A stretch of DNA of 64,000 nucleotides from Spirosoma endbachense (GCF_010233585.1 NZ_CP045997.1:6347545-6411544), one strand, 5' to 3'. Counted from the first letter of the stretch, positions 8,792 to 17,360 are shown. Notes: a model not told the origin generated them from the letters alone. A program made the numbers and translations.

Positions 8792-9115
8792 ATGACTCCG
8801 CCACAACAAAACCCCGACGGCTCTATTGATGTCGAACTAAGCGAAGAAATCGCCGAGGGTGTATATGCTAACTTAGCCATGATCGCTCACTCGAACAGTG
8901 AGTTTATTCTTGATTTTATTCGTCTGATGCCGGGTGTACCCAAGGCTAAGGTGAAAGCCCGTATCATTCTGACTCCCGAACACGCCAAACGATTGCTGGA
9001 AGCCCTCCGTGAAAACATCAGCCGGTTTGAAGAGGCCTATGGTGATATCAATAACCCTACTGATAGCTTCAAATTTCCGACGGGTGGCTTTGGTGGACCC
9101 GTTGGGCAGGCGTAA
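8792..9115 (+). CDS. DUF3467 family protein
   Basis: A 107-residue soluble protein. The core NLAMIAHSNSEFILDFIRLMPG followed by KARIILTPEHAKRLLEAL is diagnostic of DUF3467, a small alpha/beta family conserved across bacteria with no known biochemical role. In Bacteroidota it is often found near ribosomal or RNA-polymerase genes, and here rpsL begins 190 bases downstream behind its own promoter. ATG 8792 was chosen over TTG 8771 because the latter lies inside the promoter element. A hairpin at 9144-9206 ends the transcript. Confidence 0.88.
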   Translation: MTPPQQNPDGSIDVELSEEIAEGVYANLAMIAHSNSEFILDFIRLMPGVPKAKVKARIILTPEHAKRLLEALRENISRFEEAYGDINNPTDSFKFPTGGFGGPVGQA

Positions 9116-9143
9116 TCGACAAAATAGCGTTTTACTCTACTTG

Positions 9144-9206
9144 AAAGTCGCTGGAGGAGAGAAGAATCTGGTTCTACCTGATAAACCTCTTTTATCCAGC
9201 GACTTT
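9144..9206 (+). terminator. Hairpin after the DUF3467 gene
   Basis: AAAGTCGCTGGA at 9144-9155 pairs with 9195-9206 across a 39-base loop and is followed by TATATTTTG. It separates the DUF3467 gene from the rpsL promoter. Confidence 0.6.
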
Positions 9207-9228
9207 TATATTTTGTCATAGCCTTATG

Positions 9229-9260
9229 CTTTGGCATTCAAACAGTTTTCCGTATCTTTG
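9229..9260 (+). promoter_or_regulatory. rpsL promoter (-33 TTTG, -7 TATCTTTG)
   Basis: TATCTTTG at 9253-9260 fits TAnnTTTG exactly, with a TTG-containing -33 element near 9230 at about 20 bases spacing. It drives rpsL-rpsG with a leader of about 40 bases. This is the clearest promoter in the window and supports assignment to Bacteroidota. Confidence 0.8.
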
Positions 9261-9305
9261 CACCTCAAATTTCGGGAAGACTGTTTTTTGTAAACAATTT
9301 AAAGA

Positions 9306-9737
9306 ATGCCTACTATACAACAATTAGTGCGTAAAGGCCGCGAGAAGCTTGAATTCAAGTCGAAATCGCCGGCTCTTGACGCCTGCCCACAACGTCGGGG
9401 CGTGTGCACGCGTGTGTACACCACGACACCGAAGAAGCCAAACTCGGCTCTTCGTAAAGTTGCCCGGGTTCGCTTGACGAACGGCCGGGAAGTAAACGCC
9501 TACATTCCGGGCGAAGGCCACAACCTGCAGGAGCACTCAATCGTGCTGATTCGCGGTGGTCGGGTAAAAGATCTTCCGGGTGTTCGTTACCACATCGTTC
9601 GGGGTGCTCTGGATACGGCTGGTGTAAACGGTCGTCTGCAAAGCCGCTCGAAATATGGCGCCAAACGTCCAAAACCAGGTCAGGCTCCAGCTAAAGGTGG
9701 CAAAGGTGCACCGCCAGCAAAAGGCAAGAAAAAATAG
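9306..9737 (+). CDS. rpsL: 30S ribosomal protein S12
   Basis: A 143-residue S12, part of the decoding centre of the small subunit. The conserved loops [18 protein letters not shown] and [14 protein letters not shown] carry the lysines whose change gives streptomycin resistance (both lysines are wild type here). After the usual end near SKYGAKRPK there is a low-complexity basic tail of about 20 residues rich in Pro, Ala, Gly and Lys. It is the first gene of the str operon, followed by rpsG after 160 bases. Confidence 0.98.
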   Translation: MPTIQQLVRKGREKLEFKSKSPALDACPQRRGVCTRVYTTTPKKPNSALRKVARVRLTNGREVNAYIPGEGHNLQEHSIVLIRGGRVKDLPGVRYHIVRGALDTAGVNGRLQSRSKYGAKRPKPGQAPAKGGKGAPPAKGKKK

Positions 9738-9897
9738 TCATAAAGCCAAATAGTCATAAAGCTAACTAGTTGATAACTCGGCAATACACTTTATAACTAT
9801 AAAACTTTATAACTGTACAACTAAACAAAGACTGGGCGTTGGAAAGCTCTTCCAGAGCGGGCTACGTTCAGAGTAAGATCAAAAATCTGAAGAAATC

Positions 9898-10365
9898 ATG
9901 AGAAAGGCGAAACCGCCCAAGCGTTACGTGTTACCTGATCCTAAATATAAGGAGGTCCTCGTAACCAAATTTGTTAACAACCTGATGTACGAAGGCAAAA
10001 AGAGCCTGGCGTACTCCATCTTCTATGATGCACTTGATGTGGTAGCAAAACGTACCAACGAAAGTGGTCTGGATACTTGGAAAAAGGCATTGAACAACGT
10101 CATGCCATCAGTTGAAGTAAAAAGCCGTCGCGTCGGTGGAGCTACCTTCCAGGTGCCAACCGAAGTACGGGCTGATCGGAAGGTCGCGGTAGGCATGAAA
10201 TGGCTTATCCGGTACGCTCGTTCGCGGGGTGAAAAAACAATGGTAGACCGGTTAGCAGCCGAAATCGTCGCAGCCGCAAAAGGTGAAGGCGCAGCTGTGA
10301 AAAAGAAGGACGATACGCACCGTATGGCTGAAGCCAACAAAGCGTTCTCGCACTTCCGGTTCTAA
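9898..10365 (+). CDS. rpsG: 30S ribosomal protein S7
   Basis: A 155-residue S7, which organises the head of the small subunit. The start MRKAKPPKR and the blocks [37 protein letters not shown] and [12 protein letters not shown] are typical, and the end [13 protein letters not shown] is the standard helix. It follows rpsL. A strong terminator begins 41 bases after the stop, so fusA, which usually comes next, is not in this operon. Confidence 0.98.
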   Translation: MRKAKPPKRYVLPDPKYKEVLVTKFVNNLMYEGKKSLAYSIFYDALDVVAKRTNESGLDTWKKALNNVMPSVEVKSRRVGGATFQVPTEVRADRKVAVGMKWLIRYARSRGEKTMVDRLAAEIVAAAKGEGAAVKKKDDTHRMAEANKAFSHFRF

Positions 10366-10406
10366 ACCAGACAAGCAGACCACAGTCCCGGTGGTCACCA
10401 AATTCG

Positions 10407-10438
10407 AAAAAAGCCGCTCAACATTGAGCGGCTTTTTT
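10407..10438 (+). terminator. rpsL-rpsG operon terminator
   Basis: A 14-bp perfect stem AAAAAAGCCGCTCA / TGAGCGGCTTTTTT with a 4-base loop: a classic intrinsic terminator with its own T run. Its end touches the -7 element of the next gene. Confidence 0.92.
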
Positions 10439-10445
10439 AGTTTTG
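10438..10445 (+). promoter_or_regulatory. -7 element TAGTTTTG next to the epimerase start
   Basis: An exact TAnnTTTG match that shares its first bases with the rpsG terminator and ends six bases before ATG 10452. If used, the transcript would start at or next to the initiation codon, giving a leaderless mRNA. Confidence 0.55.
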
Positions 10446-10451
10446 CAGGAT

Positions 10452-11321
10452 ATGACGACTCTAGAAAACCACCACCTTCGCGTATCCATTCGTCCTAAGG
10501 GAGCCGAATTAACGTCCATCTTTCACAAATCGACTGGTATTGAACACCTCTGGCAGGCCGACCCGAGCGTTTGGGGCTGGCACGCCCCAAATTTGTTTCC
10601 GGTAGTAGGTGGCTGCCTGAATAATCAGCTCCTGGTTGATGGGAAAACGTACCCGATCGAACGGCACGGGTTTGCCCGGCAATCAATCTTTGAAACAACG
10701 GAGTCTACAGCGACCCATGCTGTTTTTTCGTTACGTTCCAGCGAATCGACCCGAATACACTTTCCGTATGAATTTGAGTTTCAGATCATCTATGAACTGA
10801 ATGGTCCTGCCCTTACGGTCACTTATCGGGTAGTGAACGAAGATGAAAAAACAGTCTTCTTCTCCGTTGGGGCGCATCCGGCGTTTGCGGTACCATTTAA
10901 GCCAGATGAAGCCTATGAAGACTACTTTATCGAGTTTGAACAAACTGAATCCCTGGAAACACATAGGCTGTCATCGGCGGGCTATTTCAATGGAGAGACA
11001 AAGCCTGTGGCGACCGAAGGAAACCGACTGTTGCTGACAAAACACCTCTTCGATCAGGATGCGCTGGTTTTCAAAAACCTGGCGTCCCGACGTGTTGCCA
11101 TCCGAACCGATAAGCATGCTCACAGCGTAACCGTCGACTATCCGGCATTTCCATATCTGGGAATCTGGGCTAAGCCAGGTGCACCGTTCGTTTGTATTGA
11201 GCCGTGGTTAGGTTGCGCCGATAGCGAAGGCCAACAGAAGCCAATTGAGGCCAAGGAAGCCATCCAGCATGTTGAAGCTGGCCATGTATTCAATGCTTCC
11301 TTTACGATTACAATTGCATAA
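10452..11321 (+). CDS. Aldose 1-epimerase family protein (LacX-like)
   Basis: A 289-residue cytoplasmic protein of the galactose mutarotase superfamily, which interconverts anomers of aldoses. Features seen are the N-terminal RVSIRPKGAELTSI strand, W-x-APNLFPVVG, the RHGFAR motif with the catalytic-type His, FFSVGAHPAFAVPF with a second His, and the late CIEPWLGCADSEG with the acid region. These match the LacX-like subgroup rather than classical GalM. I used ATG 10452 rather than the TTG three codons earlier, which overlaps the promoter element. It ends at a long bidirectional terminator. Confidence 0.9.
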   Translation: MTTLENHHLRVSIRPKGAELTSIFHKSTGIEHLWQADPSVWGWHAPNLFPVVGGCLNNQLLVDGKTYPIERHGFARQSIFETTESTATHAVFSLRSSESTRIHFPYEFEFQIIYELNGPALTVTYRVVNEDEKTVFFSVGAHPAFAVPFKPDEAYEDYFIEFEQTESLETHRLSSAGYFNGETKPVATEGNRLLLTKHLFDQDALVFKNLASRRVAIRTDKHAHSVTVDYPAFPYLGIWAKPGAPFVCIEPWLGCADSEGQQKPIEAKEAIQHVEAGHVFNASFTITIA

Positions 11322-11361
11322 CCAGGCCTCACCCTTAAATGCAATAAGTAGTCTATAACAC

Positions 11362-11411
11362 AAAAACTGCATTTATGCGCTTTAATTTCAAAGCGCATAA
11401 ATGCAGTTTTT
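11362..11411. terminator. 22-bp bidirectional terminator
   Basis: A perfect 22-bp stem (arms 11362-11383 and 11390-11411, 6-base loop) with A run before and T run after. It sits between the convergent epimerase and OmpA-lipoprotein genes and can terminate both. Confidence 0.9.
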
Positions 11412-11431
11412 AATTGAGAATCTGAAGCTAA

Positions 11432-12316
11432 CTATTTGCTTCCGCCAGCCTGGCCGCTTGACAGCAGGTTGAAGAACTGATCCATTTTCGGCGTAATGAT
11501 AATTTCCGTCCGGCGATTTTGCTGACGACCAACCGAAGTTGTGTTATCATCCTTCGGTGAAAATTCTGAACGCCCACCAGCGGTCATCCGCTCGGGAGCT
11601 ACACTAAATTTGCCTTGCAATGTCCGAACAACCGACGTAGCGCGCAATGCACTTAAATCCCAGTTGTCTTTAATCGCACTTGTTGCAATGGGGACTGCAT
11701 CCGTATGGCCTTCAACCAGAATATCGAGTTCTTTGTGGTCATTAACCACTTTGGCTACTTTGCCCAGCACAACTTCAGCAGCTGGTAAAACCTCATAGCT
11801 GCCTGATTTGAACAGAAGCTTGTCGGAAAGCGACACATACACAACCCCTTTTTTTACTTCAACCTGAACGTCCTGATCGTTGATGTCGTCCAGTGAGCGT
11901 TTCAGGCTCATCACCAGCGCCAGATTCAATGAATCTTTACGTTGGATCGAGGAATTAAGGTTATTGGTGTATTTCGTTTGCTCGTTCAGTGTTTCAAGTG
12001 ATTTTTTAATACTTTCAGCACCAGACTTGCTCACAATCGACAGATCAGACATCCGGTCGAGGAGGTTTGTATTTGTCTTCTTAAGGTAATCGATCTGAGC
12101 AGCAAGGTCATTTACCTGTTTGTCTTTACCTTGCAGATCGGTGTCTTTCGCTGATAATTGCGAACGAAGATCAGCCGTACGCTGGTCGCAGTCATTTAAA
12201 GAAGCAACAGCCTTGTCACGGGCCTCTTGTAAGGATTTGATTTCGGCCAGCCGCTTCTTGCTATTACAGGAAGACAGCATTGCCACAGCTGCGAAAACAA
12301 TCAGAACTCGTTTCAT
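11432..12316 (-). CDS. OmpA-family lipoprotein with coiled-coil stalk
   Basis: A 294-residue protein. Residues 1-17 form a lipoprotein signal with lipobox LSSC (Cys17). Residues 20-130 are a long coiled coil (EARDKAVASLNDC, KDKQVNDLAAQIDYLKK). From about 160 an OmpA/MotB peptidoglycan-binding domain follows (LLFKSGSYEVLPAAE, VEGHTDAVPI, SALRATSVVRTLQ, GRQQNRRTEIIITP). It should anchor a membrane to the wall. Similar Bacteroidota proteins are annotated as OmpA/MotB lipoproteins; motor genes are absent, so a flagellar role is unlikely. A promoter element lies 80 bases upstream. Confidence 0.92.
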   Translation of the reverse strand: MKRVLIVFAAVAMLSSCNSKKRLAEIKSLQEARDKAVASLNDCDQRTADLRSQLSAKDTDLQGKDKQVNDLAAQIDYLKKTNTNLLDRMSDLSIVSKSGAESIKKSLETLNEQTKYTNNLNSSIQRKDSLNLALVMSLKRSLDDINDQDVQVEVKKGVVYVSLSDKLLFKSGSYEVLPAAEVVLGKVAKVVNDHKELDILVEGHTDAVPIATSAIKDNWDLSALRATSVVRTLQGKFSVAPERMTAGGRSEFSPKDDNTTSVGRQQNRRTEIIITPKMDQFFNLLSSGQAGGSK

Positions 12317-12396
12317 AGAGATAATTGAGGATATTGAAGGGTAACGAAAAGTTAGGTTTTAATGATACTAGCATTTTACTAATGCCAATTATTTTG

Positions 12397-12404
12397 CAAA
12401 AGTA
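12397..12404 (-). promoter_or_regulatory. -7 element TACTTTTG for the OmpA lipoprotein
   Basis: Read on the minus strand this is TACTTTTG, an exact TAnnTTTG match, 80 bases before the ATG at 12316. It would leave a leader of roughly 75 bases. Confidence 0.5.
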
Positions 12405-12526
12405 AAGGATTCTAGCTAACGGTTTTAATACTATTGTTCATGTAAAAGAATTCTGTTTGCATTATTTCCTTATTATACTGCTAAAATAAGAAAAAATCAT
12501 GGACTTTCTAGGGGAAAGTAAGGCAT

Positions 12527-13423
12527 ATGAACCATCGATCAATTAGAAACTCCGATCTCGTTGTCAGTGAAATTGCGTATGGCTGTATGTCATTGGGGAG
12601 CAACTACACTGAAAACGCACACTTAATTCACCGCGCCCTCGACAACGGTATTACATTATTCGATACCGCCGATTTATATGACCACGGTCAGAATGAATTA
12701 ATGGTCGGTAAAGCGCTGGCCGGGGTGAGGCAGCAAGTCGTATTAGCCACGAAAGTGGGCAATCAGTGGCGACCCAACGGTTCTGGCTGGGATTGGAATC
12801 CAACAAAAGCGTACATCCTGCAAGCCGTTGATGAAAGCCTGCGCCGTTTACAAACAGACTATATTGACCTCTACCAACTCCACGGCGGTACACTTGACGA
12901 CCCGATCGACGAAACGATAGAAGCGTTTGAGCTGCTAAAGAATCAGGGCAAAATTCGGGAATATGGCATTTCGTCCATTCGCCCGACTGTGACCCGTGAG
13001 TGGATAACCCGATCGAACCTGGTGAGCGTAATGATGCAATACAGTTTACTTGACCGCAGGCCCGAAGAGGCATGCTTAGACTTGTTGCACGAGCATCAGA
13101 TCAGTGTTCTGGCTCGGGGGAGTCTGGCGAAGGGTTTACTGATCAACAAACCGGCTGTTCCGTATCTGAACTATACTGCCCATGAGGTACAACAGGCTGC
13201 CGAATCAATTGCGGCCATGTCAAATGCACAGCGTAACCCAGTTGCTACAGCCATTCACTATACATTACATCATCCTGTTGTTGCTTCTGCGGTGGTAGGT
13301 ATCCGCACACTGGAACAATTGACGGAGGTTATGCAGACGGAAGAAAGTCCAGCATTAACGCAATCAGAATGGAACCAGTTAGCCGACACACTTCCTGCTA
13401 ACCAATACGACCAACATCGGTAG
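12527..13423 (+). CDS. Aldo/keto reductase
   Basis: A 298-residue NAD(P)H-dependent oxidoreductase with a TIM-barrel fold. The catalytic tetrad can be placed: Asp46 (TLFDTADLY), Tyr51, Lys76 (LATKVG) and His119 (YQLHGG). The SLRRLQTDYIDLYQLH signature and the C-terminal cofactor region (VVGIRTLEQL) are present. It begins 120 bases after an A+T-rich intergenic stretch and is followed after 45 bases by a lactonase-type protein on the same strand. Substrate unknown; the carbohydrate neighbours hint at a sugar aldehyde or keto sugar. Confidence 0.92.
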   Translation: MNHRSIRNSDLVVSEIAYGCMSLGSNYTENAHLIHRALDNGITLFDTADLYDHGQNELMVGKALAGVRQQVVLATKVGNQWRPNGSGWDWNPTKAYILQAVDESLRRLQTDYIDLYQLHGGTLDDPIDETIEAFELLKNQGKIREYGISSIRPTVTREWITRSNLVSVMMQYSLLDRRPEEACLDLLHEHQISVLARGSLAKGLLINKPAVPYLNYTAHEVQQAAESIAAMSNAQRNPVATAIHYTLHHPVVASAVVGIRTLEQLTEVMQTEESPALTQSEWNQLADTLPANQYDQHR

Positions 13424-13468
13424 TTTACGCGGAATACGTGCTTATTACACCGACTCATCATTACGTAT

Positions 13469-14599
13469 ATGAACCAATTACGCAACTGTATTTTAGGAAT
13501 TTCATTTGGGTTAAGTATGGCCGCCCAAGCCCAGTCGGGTAAGGAAATTATGTACGTTGGTACGTATTCTGTTCGGGGCAGTGAGGGCGTTTATGTCTTT
13601 GAATTTGATCGGGCTGCGGGTACAATGCAGCCGCTTCAGTCAGTTTCAAACGCGAAAAGCCCTTCTTTTCTAGCCATTCATCCGTCGGGAAAGTACCTGT
13701 ACTCGGTCAACGAAGGGGCCGATAAACTTGGCGGTGTTAGTGCCTACGCCATTGACAAGGCAACCGGTAAGCTTCAATTTCTGAACGGCCAGTCGTCACT
13801 TGGCGGAGGCCCCTGTCACATCAGCATCGATCAGACCGGAAAAACGGCTTTTGTTTCCAATTATGGGGGTGGTAGTTTGGCCGTGCTGCCGATTAACGCC
13901 GACGGCACGTTGAGTGCAGCCGCGGATAGCGTTCAGGACGCTGGTACAGGACCTAATGAAAAGCGCCAGGAAAAAGCGCATGTTCACTCAGCAACGCTGG
14001 CTCCCGACAATCGATTTGTCTACGTCGCCGACCTGACAACCGATAAGCTGAATATCTTCGATGTAGATGCCAAAGCAAGTACGGTGAAACCCGCTTCAAC
14101 GCCTTACGTCAGTGTAAAACCTGGTTCAGGGCCGCGCCATTTTACTTTTCATCCGAATGGAAAATATGCTTACCTGGTCGAGGAATTAACGTCAACGGTG
14201 GCCGTACTGTCCCGTAATCCGAAAACGGGTGCCTTGACCGTAATTGAGGATAATGTAAAAACGCTGCCTGCTGATTTTACGGGCCAGAATACCAGCGCCG
14301 ACATCCACATTGACCCGTCGGGCAAGTTTTTATACCAGTCTAACCGGGGCGCTAACACGTTGGCTATTTTCGCCATCGGTAACGATGGGAAGCTGACAAA
14401 AGTAGCTGACCAGCCAACAGAAGGTAAAACACCCCGCAATTTCCTGATTGATCCTAAAGGGGATTTTGTTTTTGTGGCTCATCAGGATTCGGACAATATC
14501 ACGATTTTTAAGCGCGATCAGAAATCGGGCAAGCTAACTTACACGGGTCAGTCGGTGAAAGTTCCGGCCCCGGTTTGTGTGATTATGGCTAGCCGATAA
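13469..14599 (+). CDS. Exported lactonase-family seven-bladed propeller
   Basis: A 376-residue protein of the 6-phosphogluconolactonase-like beta-propeller family (PF10282). A signal peptide (residues 1-21, ending AQAQ) sends it to the periplasm, so it cannot serve the cytoplasmic pentose phosphate pathway and more likely opens a sugar lactone outside. Blade motifs recur: HPSGKYLYSVNE, DQTGKTAFVSNYGGG, APDNRFVYVADL, HPNGKYAYLVEEL, DPSGKFLYQSNRG, DPKGDFVFVAHQDSDN. It follows the aldo/keto reductase by 45 bases and precedes two DUF1080 genes. Confidence 0.9.
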   Translation: MNQLRNCILGISFGLSMAAQAQSGKEIMYVGTYSVRGSEGVYVFEFDRAAGTMQPLQSVSNAKSPSFLAIHPSGKYLYSVNEGADKLGGVSAYAIDKATGKLQFLNGQSSLGGGPCHISIDQTGKTAFVSNYGGGSLAVLPINADGTLSAAADSVQDAGTGPNEKRQEKAHVHSATLAPDNRFVYVADLTTDKLNIFDVDAKASTVKPASTPYVSVKPGSGPRHFTFHPNGKYAYLVEELTSTVAVLSRNPKTGALTVIEDNVKTLPADFTGQNTSADIHIDPSGKFLYQSNRGANTLAIFAIGNDGKLTKVADQPTEGKTPRNFLIDPKGDFVFVAHQDSDNITIFKRDQKSGKLTYTGQSVKVPAPVCVIMASR

Positions 14600-14601
14600 C
14601 G

Positions 14602-14609
14602 TAGTTTTG
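14602..14609 (+). promoter_or_regulatory. -7 element TAGTTTTG before the first DUF1080 gene
   Basis: An exact TAnnTTTG match three bases after the lactonase stop, giving the DUF1080 gene at 14675 its own promoter and a leader of about 60 bases. Confidence 0.5.
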
Positions 14610-14674
14610 TGGGCTCATTCGCAACAGAATGAGATTTTGCAACTATAAAAATTAACTCTAACTCCCTGTTCTAA

Positions 14675-15271
14675 ATGAAGTATTTTATTGCCATTGGCTT
14701 CGTGCTGAGCGTTCTGGCCTTCACGGCTCCAACTAAAACGATCAATCTTTTTAACGGGAAAGATCTTTCCGGATGGAAGATTTATGGTACAGAAAAGTGG
14801 TATGTCGAAAATGGAGAACTCATCTGCGAGAGCGGTCCTGATAAGAAGTACGGCTATCTGGCAACCGAAAAATTCTACAAGAACTTTGACCTATCGCTCG
14901 AATTCAAACAGGAGGCTAATGGAAACAGCGGGGTGTTTTTCCGCTCCACCATTGATGGCACCAAAATTAGTGGCTGGCAAGTAGAAGTAGCCCCACCCAA
15001 CCACGACACGGGCGGCATTTACGAATCCTATGGCCGGAACTGGCTCGTGCAGATCCCCGACGAGAAAGAAAACATTCTGAAGCCTGGGGAGTGGAATAAA
15101 CTTCGCATTCGGGTTGATGGTGATCATGTTCAGACCTATCTCAATGGTACTGAAATGGTCGATCTTCACGACGAAAAAATTGGTAAGGGTGAGGGTTCAG
15201 TAGCTCTCCAAATCCACGATGGCGGTGGTATCAAAGTCCGCTGGAAGAACCTCAAACTGCAGCCATTGTAA
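14675..15271 (+). CDS. DUF1080 (3-keto-disaccharide hydrolase-type) protein
   Basis: A 198-residue exported protein: signal peptide to about residue 20, then one DUF1080 domain with a concanavalin-like jelly-roll. Landmarks are LFNGKDLSGWKIYG, NFDLSLEFKQEANGNSGVFF, the GRNWLVQIPDEK loop, GEWNKLRIRVDGDHVQTYLNG and the final GGGIKVRWKNLKLQPL. Some members cleave 3-keto-glycosides, which fits the oxidoreductase and lactonase upstream, but the activity of this one is inferred. A 13-bp hairpin ends its transcript. Confidence 0.9.
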   Translation: MKYFIAIGFVLSVLAFTAPTKTINLFNGKDLSGWKIYGTEKWYVENGELICESGPDKKYGYLATEKFYKNFDLSLEFKQEANGNSGVFFRSTIDGTKISGWQVEVAPPNHDTGGIYESYGRNWLVQIPDEKENILKPGEWNKLRIRVDGDHVQTYLNGTEMVDLHDEKIGKGEGSVALQIHDGGGIKVRWKNLKLQPL

Positions 15272-15278
15272 GTCAACC

Positions 15279-15313
15279 GATGAATGCCATAGCCCAATGT
15301 TATGGCATTCATC
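15279..15313 (+). terminator. Hairpin between the two DUF1080 genes
   Basis: GATGAATGCCATA at 15279-15291 pairs perfectly with 15301-15313 (9-base loop), followed by GTTTATC. A likely but T-poor terminator. Confidence 0.6.
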
Positions 15314-15380
15314 GTTTATCACGATTGATATTGCCCGTTTAAGCCGGGATGTAATCTTATTTTCCTAAAGACTCCTCTAC

Positions 15381-16229
15381 ATGAAACAGCTCTTTCTCGC
15401 TGTCTGTGCCAGCCTGCTCGTTTGTGTTTCTGCCGTTGCCCAGTCGTCTGGGAAGCCGGGCAACTGGCAATCATTATTTAACGGAAAGAACTTTAGCGGT
15501 TGGGAAACATACCTGGATAAACCTTATGCTAAAGACAGTCCGGATCGCAAAACGCCACCTTTGGGCTTGAACAACGACCCAAACCATGTGTTTTCAGCAG
15601 TTACTGTAGACGGTAAACCCGCTTTGCGGATATCGGGCGAAACCTTTGGCGGTATCAATACACTGGCCGAGTTTGAAAACTACCATCTGCGACTAGAGTT
15701 CAAGTGGGGAACCCAGAAATGGCCCCCCAAACTCGACCGCCCCCGCGATAGTGGGCTACTTTACCACAGTGTTGGACCGCATGGTACACCGATGCTGTGG
15801 ATGGAATCGTTCGAGTTACAGGTTCAGGAGGGCGATTGTGGCGACTACTGGGGTGTCATGAACGTGCTGGCCGATATTACAGCTCGCAAAAATGAAAAGG
15901 GGGCCTACGTTTATCAACCTCGAGCTGATCTGGTAACGTTTCAGGATAAAACACCAGTTGGCCGGTCGTGCCTTAAAAATCCCGATAGTGAAAAACCCTC
16001 CGGTGAATGGAATGTACTGGAACTTTACTGTTTCGGCGATACCTGCCTGCATGTGATGAACGGAAAAGTCAATTTGGTACTGACACATACGCGCCACCTG
16101 GTCAATGGTCAGACAGTTCCACTTACAAAAGGGAAGATTCAACTACAGTCGGAAGGAGCTGAAGTGTTTTACCGAAATATTCAGGTTCAGAACATTAGTG
16201 TGTTACCTCCCGAATTGCTTCAGCAGTAG
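15381..16229 (+). CDS. Second DUF1080 protein
   Basis: A 282-residue exported DUF1080 protein with a signal peptide to about residue 20 (SAVAQ). Landmarks are LFNGKNFSGWETYLDKP, NYHLRLEFKWGTQKWPPK, RDSGLLYHSVGPHG, WMESFELQVQEGDCGDYWG and GEWNVLELYCFGDTCLHVMNG. It belongs to a longer subtype than its neighbour at 14675, with inserts around the acidic and cysteine-bearing loops, and the two share little beyond the fold motifs. The pair probably came by divergence or separate acquisition rather than recent duplication. Likely glycoside-related and periplasmic. Confidence 0.88.
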   Translation: MKQLFLAVCASLLVCVSAVAQSSGKPGNWQSLFNGKNFSGWETYLDKPYAKDSPDRKTPPLGLNNDPNHVFSAVTVDGKPALRISGETFGGINTLAEFENYHLRLEFKWGTQKWPPKLDRPRDSGLLYHSVGPHGTPMLWMESFELQVQEGDCGDYWGVMNVLADITARKNEKGAYVYQPRADLVTFQDKTPVGRSCLKNPDSEKPSGEWNVLELYCFGDTCLHVMNGKVNLVLTHTRHLVNGQTVPLTKGKIQLQSEGAEVFYRNIQVQNISVLPPELLQQ

Positions 16230-16249
16230 CTAGCTTGTGGAAGAATAAA

Positions 16250-16735
16250 CTAAATCTCACTTAGCAGGTCTTCCAGATCCAGAGAATGTGTATACATTTC
16301 AATGGAGCCATCGGGTTTACGAGGCCATTGATCCATTGGGCGATCCCAGTAGAGTTCAACGCCATTCCGATCCGGATCATTGAGGTACAATGCTTCCGAC
16401 ACACCATGATCTGATGCACCGGTAATCGGGTACTTTGCCTCGATAAGTCGCTGTAGGGCAACCGCCAGATCACGGCGGGTAGGGTATAAAATGGCGGTAT
16501 GAAACAAACCTGCTGCCCGAACAGGGGCTGGTTGAGCATCCTTGCTATACCACGTATTCAACCCAATGTGATGATGGTAACCACCGGCCGAAATAAAGGC
16601 CGCTTCTTTCCCATAGGTGGTTATGAGCGAAAAGCCAAGCAGATCGCAGTAGAATGCCAGGGCGCGGTCCAGATCTGAGACCTTGAGATGAACGTGACCA
16701 ATGCGGGTTTGAGCAGGGATTATATACGAGGACAT
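16250..16735 (-). CDS. VOC-superfamily dioxygenase/glyoxalase-like protein
   Basis: A 161-residue cytoplasmic protein of the vicinal-oxygen-chelate fold. It starts with the GHVHLKVSDLDRALAFYCDLLGF block (His14 and His16 candidates for the metal). A second His lies in LFHTAILYPTR, and the acid is in DPDRNGVELYWDRP. The pattern resembles the CatE-type catechol-2,3-dioxygenase-like group. Metal and substrate are unknown. It converges on the DUF1080 gene and is divergent from the membrane protein at 16821. Confidence 0.88.
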   Translation of the reverse strand: MSSYIIPAQTRIGHVHLKVSDLDRALAFYCDLLGFSLITTYGKEAAFISAGGYHHHIGLNTWYSKDAQPAPVRAAGLFHTAILYPTRRDLAVALQRLIEAKYPITGASDHGVSEALYLNDPDRNGVELYWDRPMDQWPRKPDGSIEMYTHSLDLEDLLSEI

Positions 16736-16820
16736 AGCCTAACAGATTAAGCAGATACGGCTAAATTTAAGTTAATGCACCAACAGAACTGAACAGGCAT
16801 AATACGATAGATCCTGAACA

Positions 16821-17270
16821 ATGAACGTACTTGACATTATGCTGGCAGGCGTAGTCGGCACAGCACTCATGACGGCCTTCATGTATTTGGTGACTTTCCT
16901 GACCGAACGGGTCCTGAAGGTAGTGAAAATTCTGGGGACAATGCTGACCTTTCAAACGTCGCCCGATGGAAAATTGTCAGATAGCCCACGGGCTATTTCA
17001 GTCGGTATCATTGCCCACTATTTCATTGGCATACTGTTCGCCTTGTGTTATGCATTACTGTGGTCCTGGGGAATTGGTGGCCCGGATTTACAATCGGGCC
17101 TTTGGCTGGGGATTGGCAACGGTCTTGTCGCTATTGCGTTTTGGTATGGATTCTTTGCTATTCACCCAAATCCACCAGCAATTTCACTAAAGCATTATTT
17201 GATCACGCTGTTTCTGGGGCATATCGTTTTTGCATTTGGTGTTATCATCGCCTATAATTATCTGAAGTAG
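16821..17270 (+). CDS. Four-helix integral membrane protein of unknown function
   Basis: A 149-residue protein with four predicted membrane segments (about 5-27, 60-83, 90-112 and 123-145). Visible features are the hydrophilic loop TSPDGKLSDSPRA after the first helix and the short polar loop IHPNPPAISLKH before the last. I recognise it only as the kind of small conserved membrane protein found in Bacteroidota and Proteobacteria, with no assigned role. It is followed by an 8-bp hairpin and the large protease gene. Confidence 0.75.
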   Translation: MNVLDIMLAGVVGTALMTAFMYLVTFLTERVLKVVKILGTMLTFQTSPDGKLSDSPRAISVGIIAHYFIGILFALCYALLWSWGIGGPDLQSGLWLGIGNGLVAIAFWYGFFAIHPNPPAISLKHYLITLFLGHIVFAFGVIIAYNYLK

Positions 17271-17333
17271 CATCATACTACCTGGGTACTTGCCTTCCTG
17301 CCGAAGCGGTCTTATTTTTAGGTTAATTTGTTG

Positions 17334-17360
17334 GCAGATACAATTACTGTATCTGCTTTT
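17334..17360 (+). terminator. Hairpin before the Tricorn-like protease gene
   Basis: GCAGATAC 17334-17341 pairs with GTATCTGC 17349-17356 across a 7-base loop, followed by TTTTG. Probable terminator of the membrane-protein gene at 16821. Confidence 0.6.
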
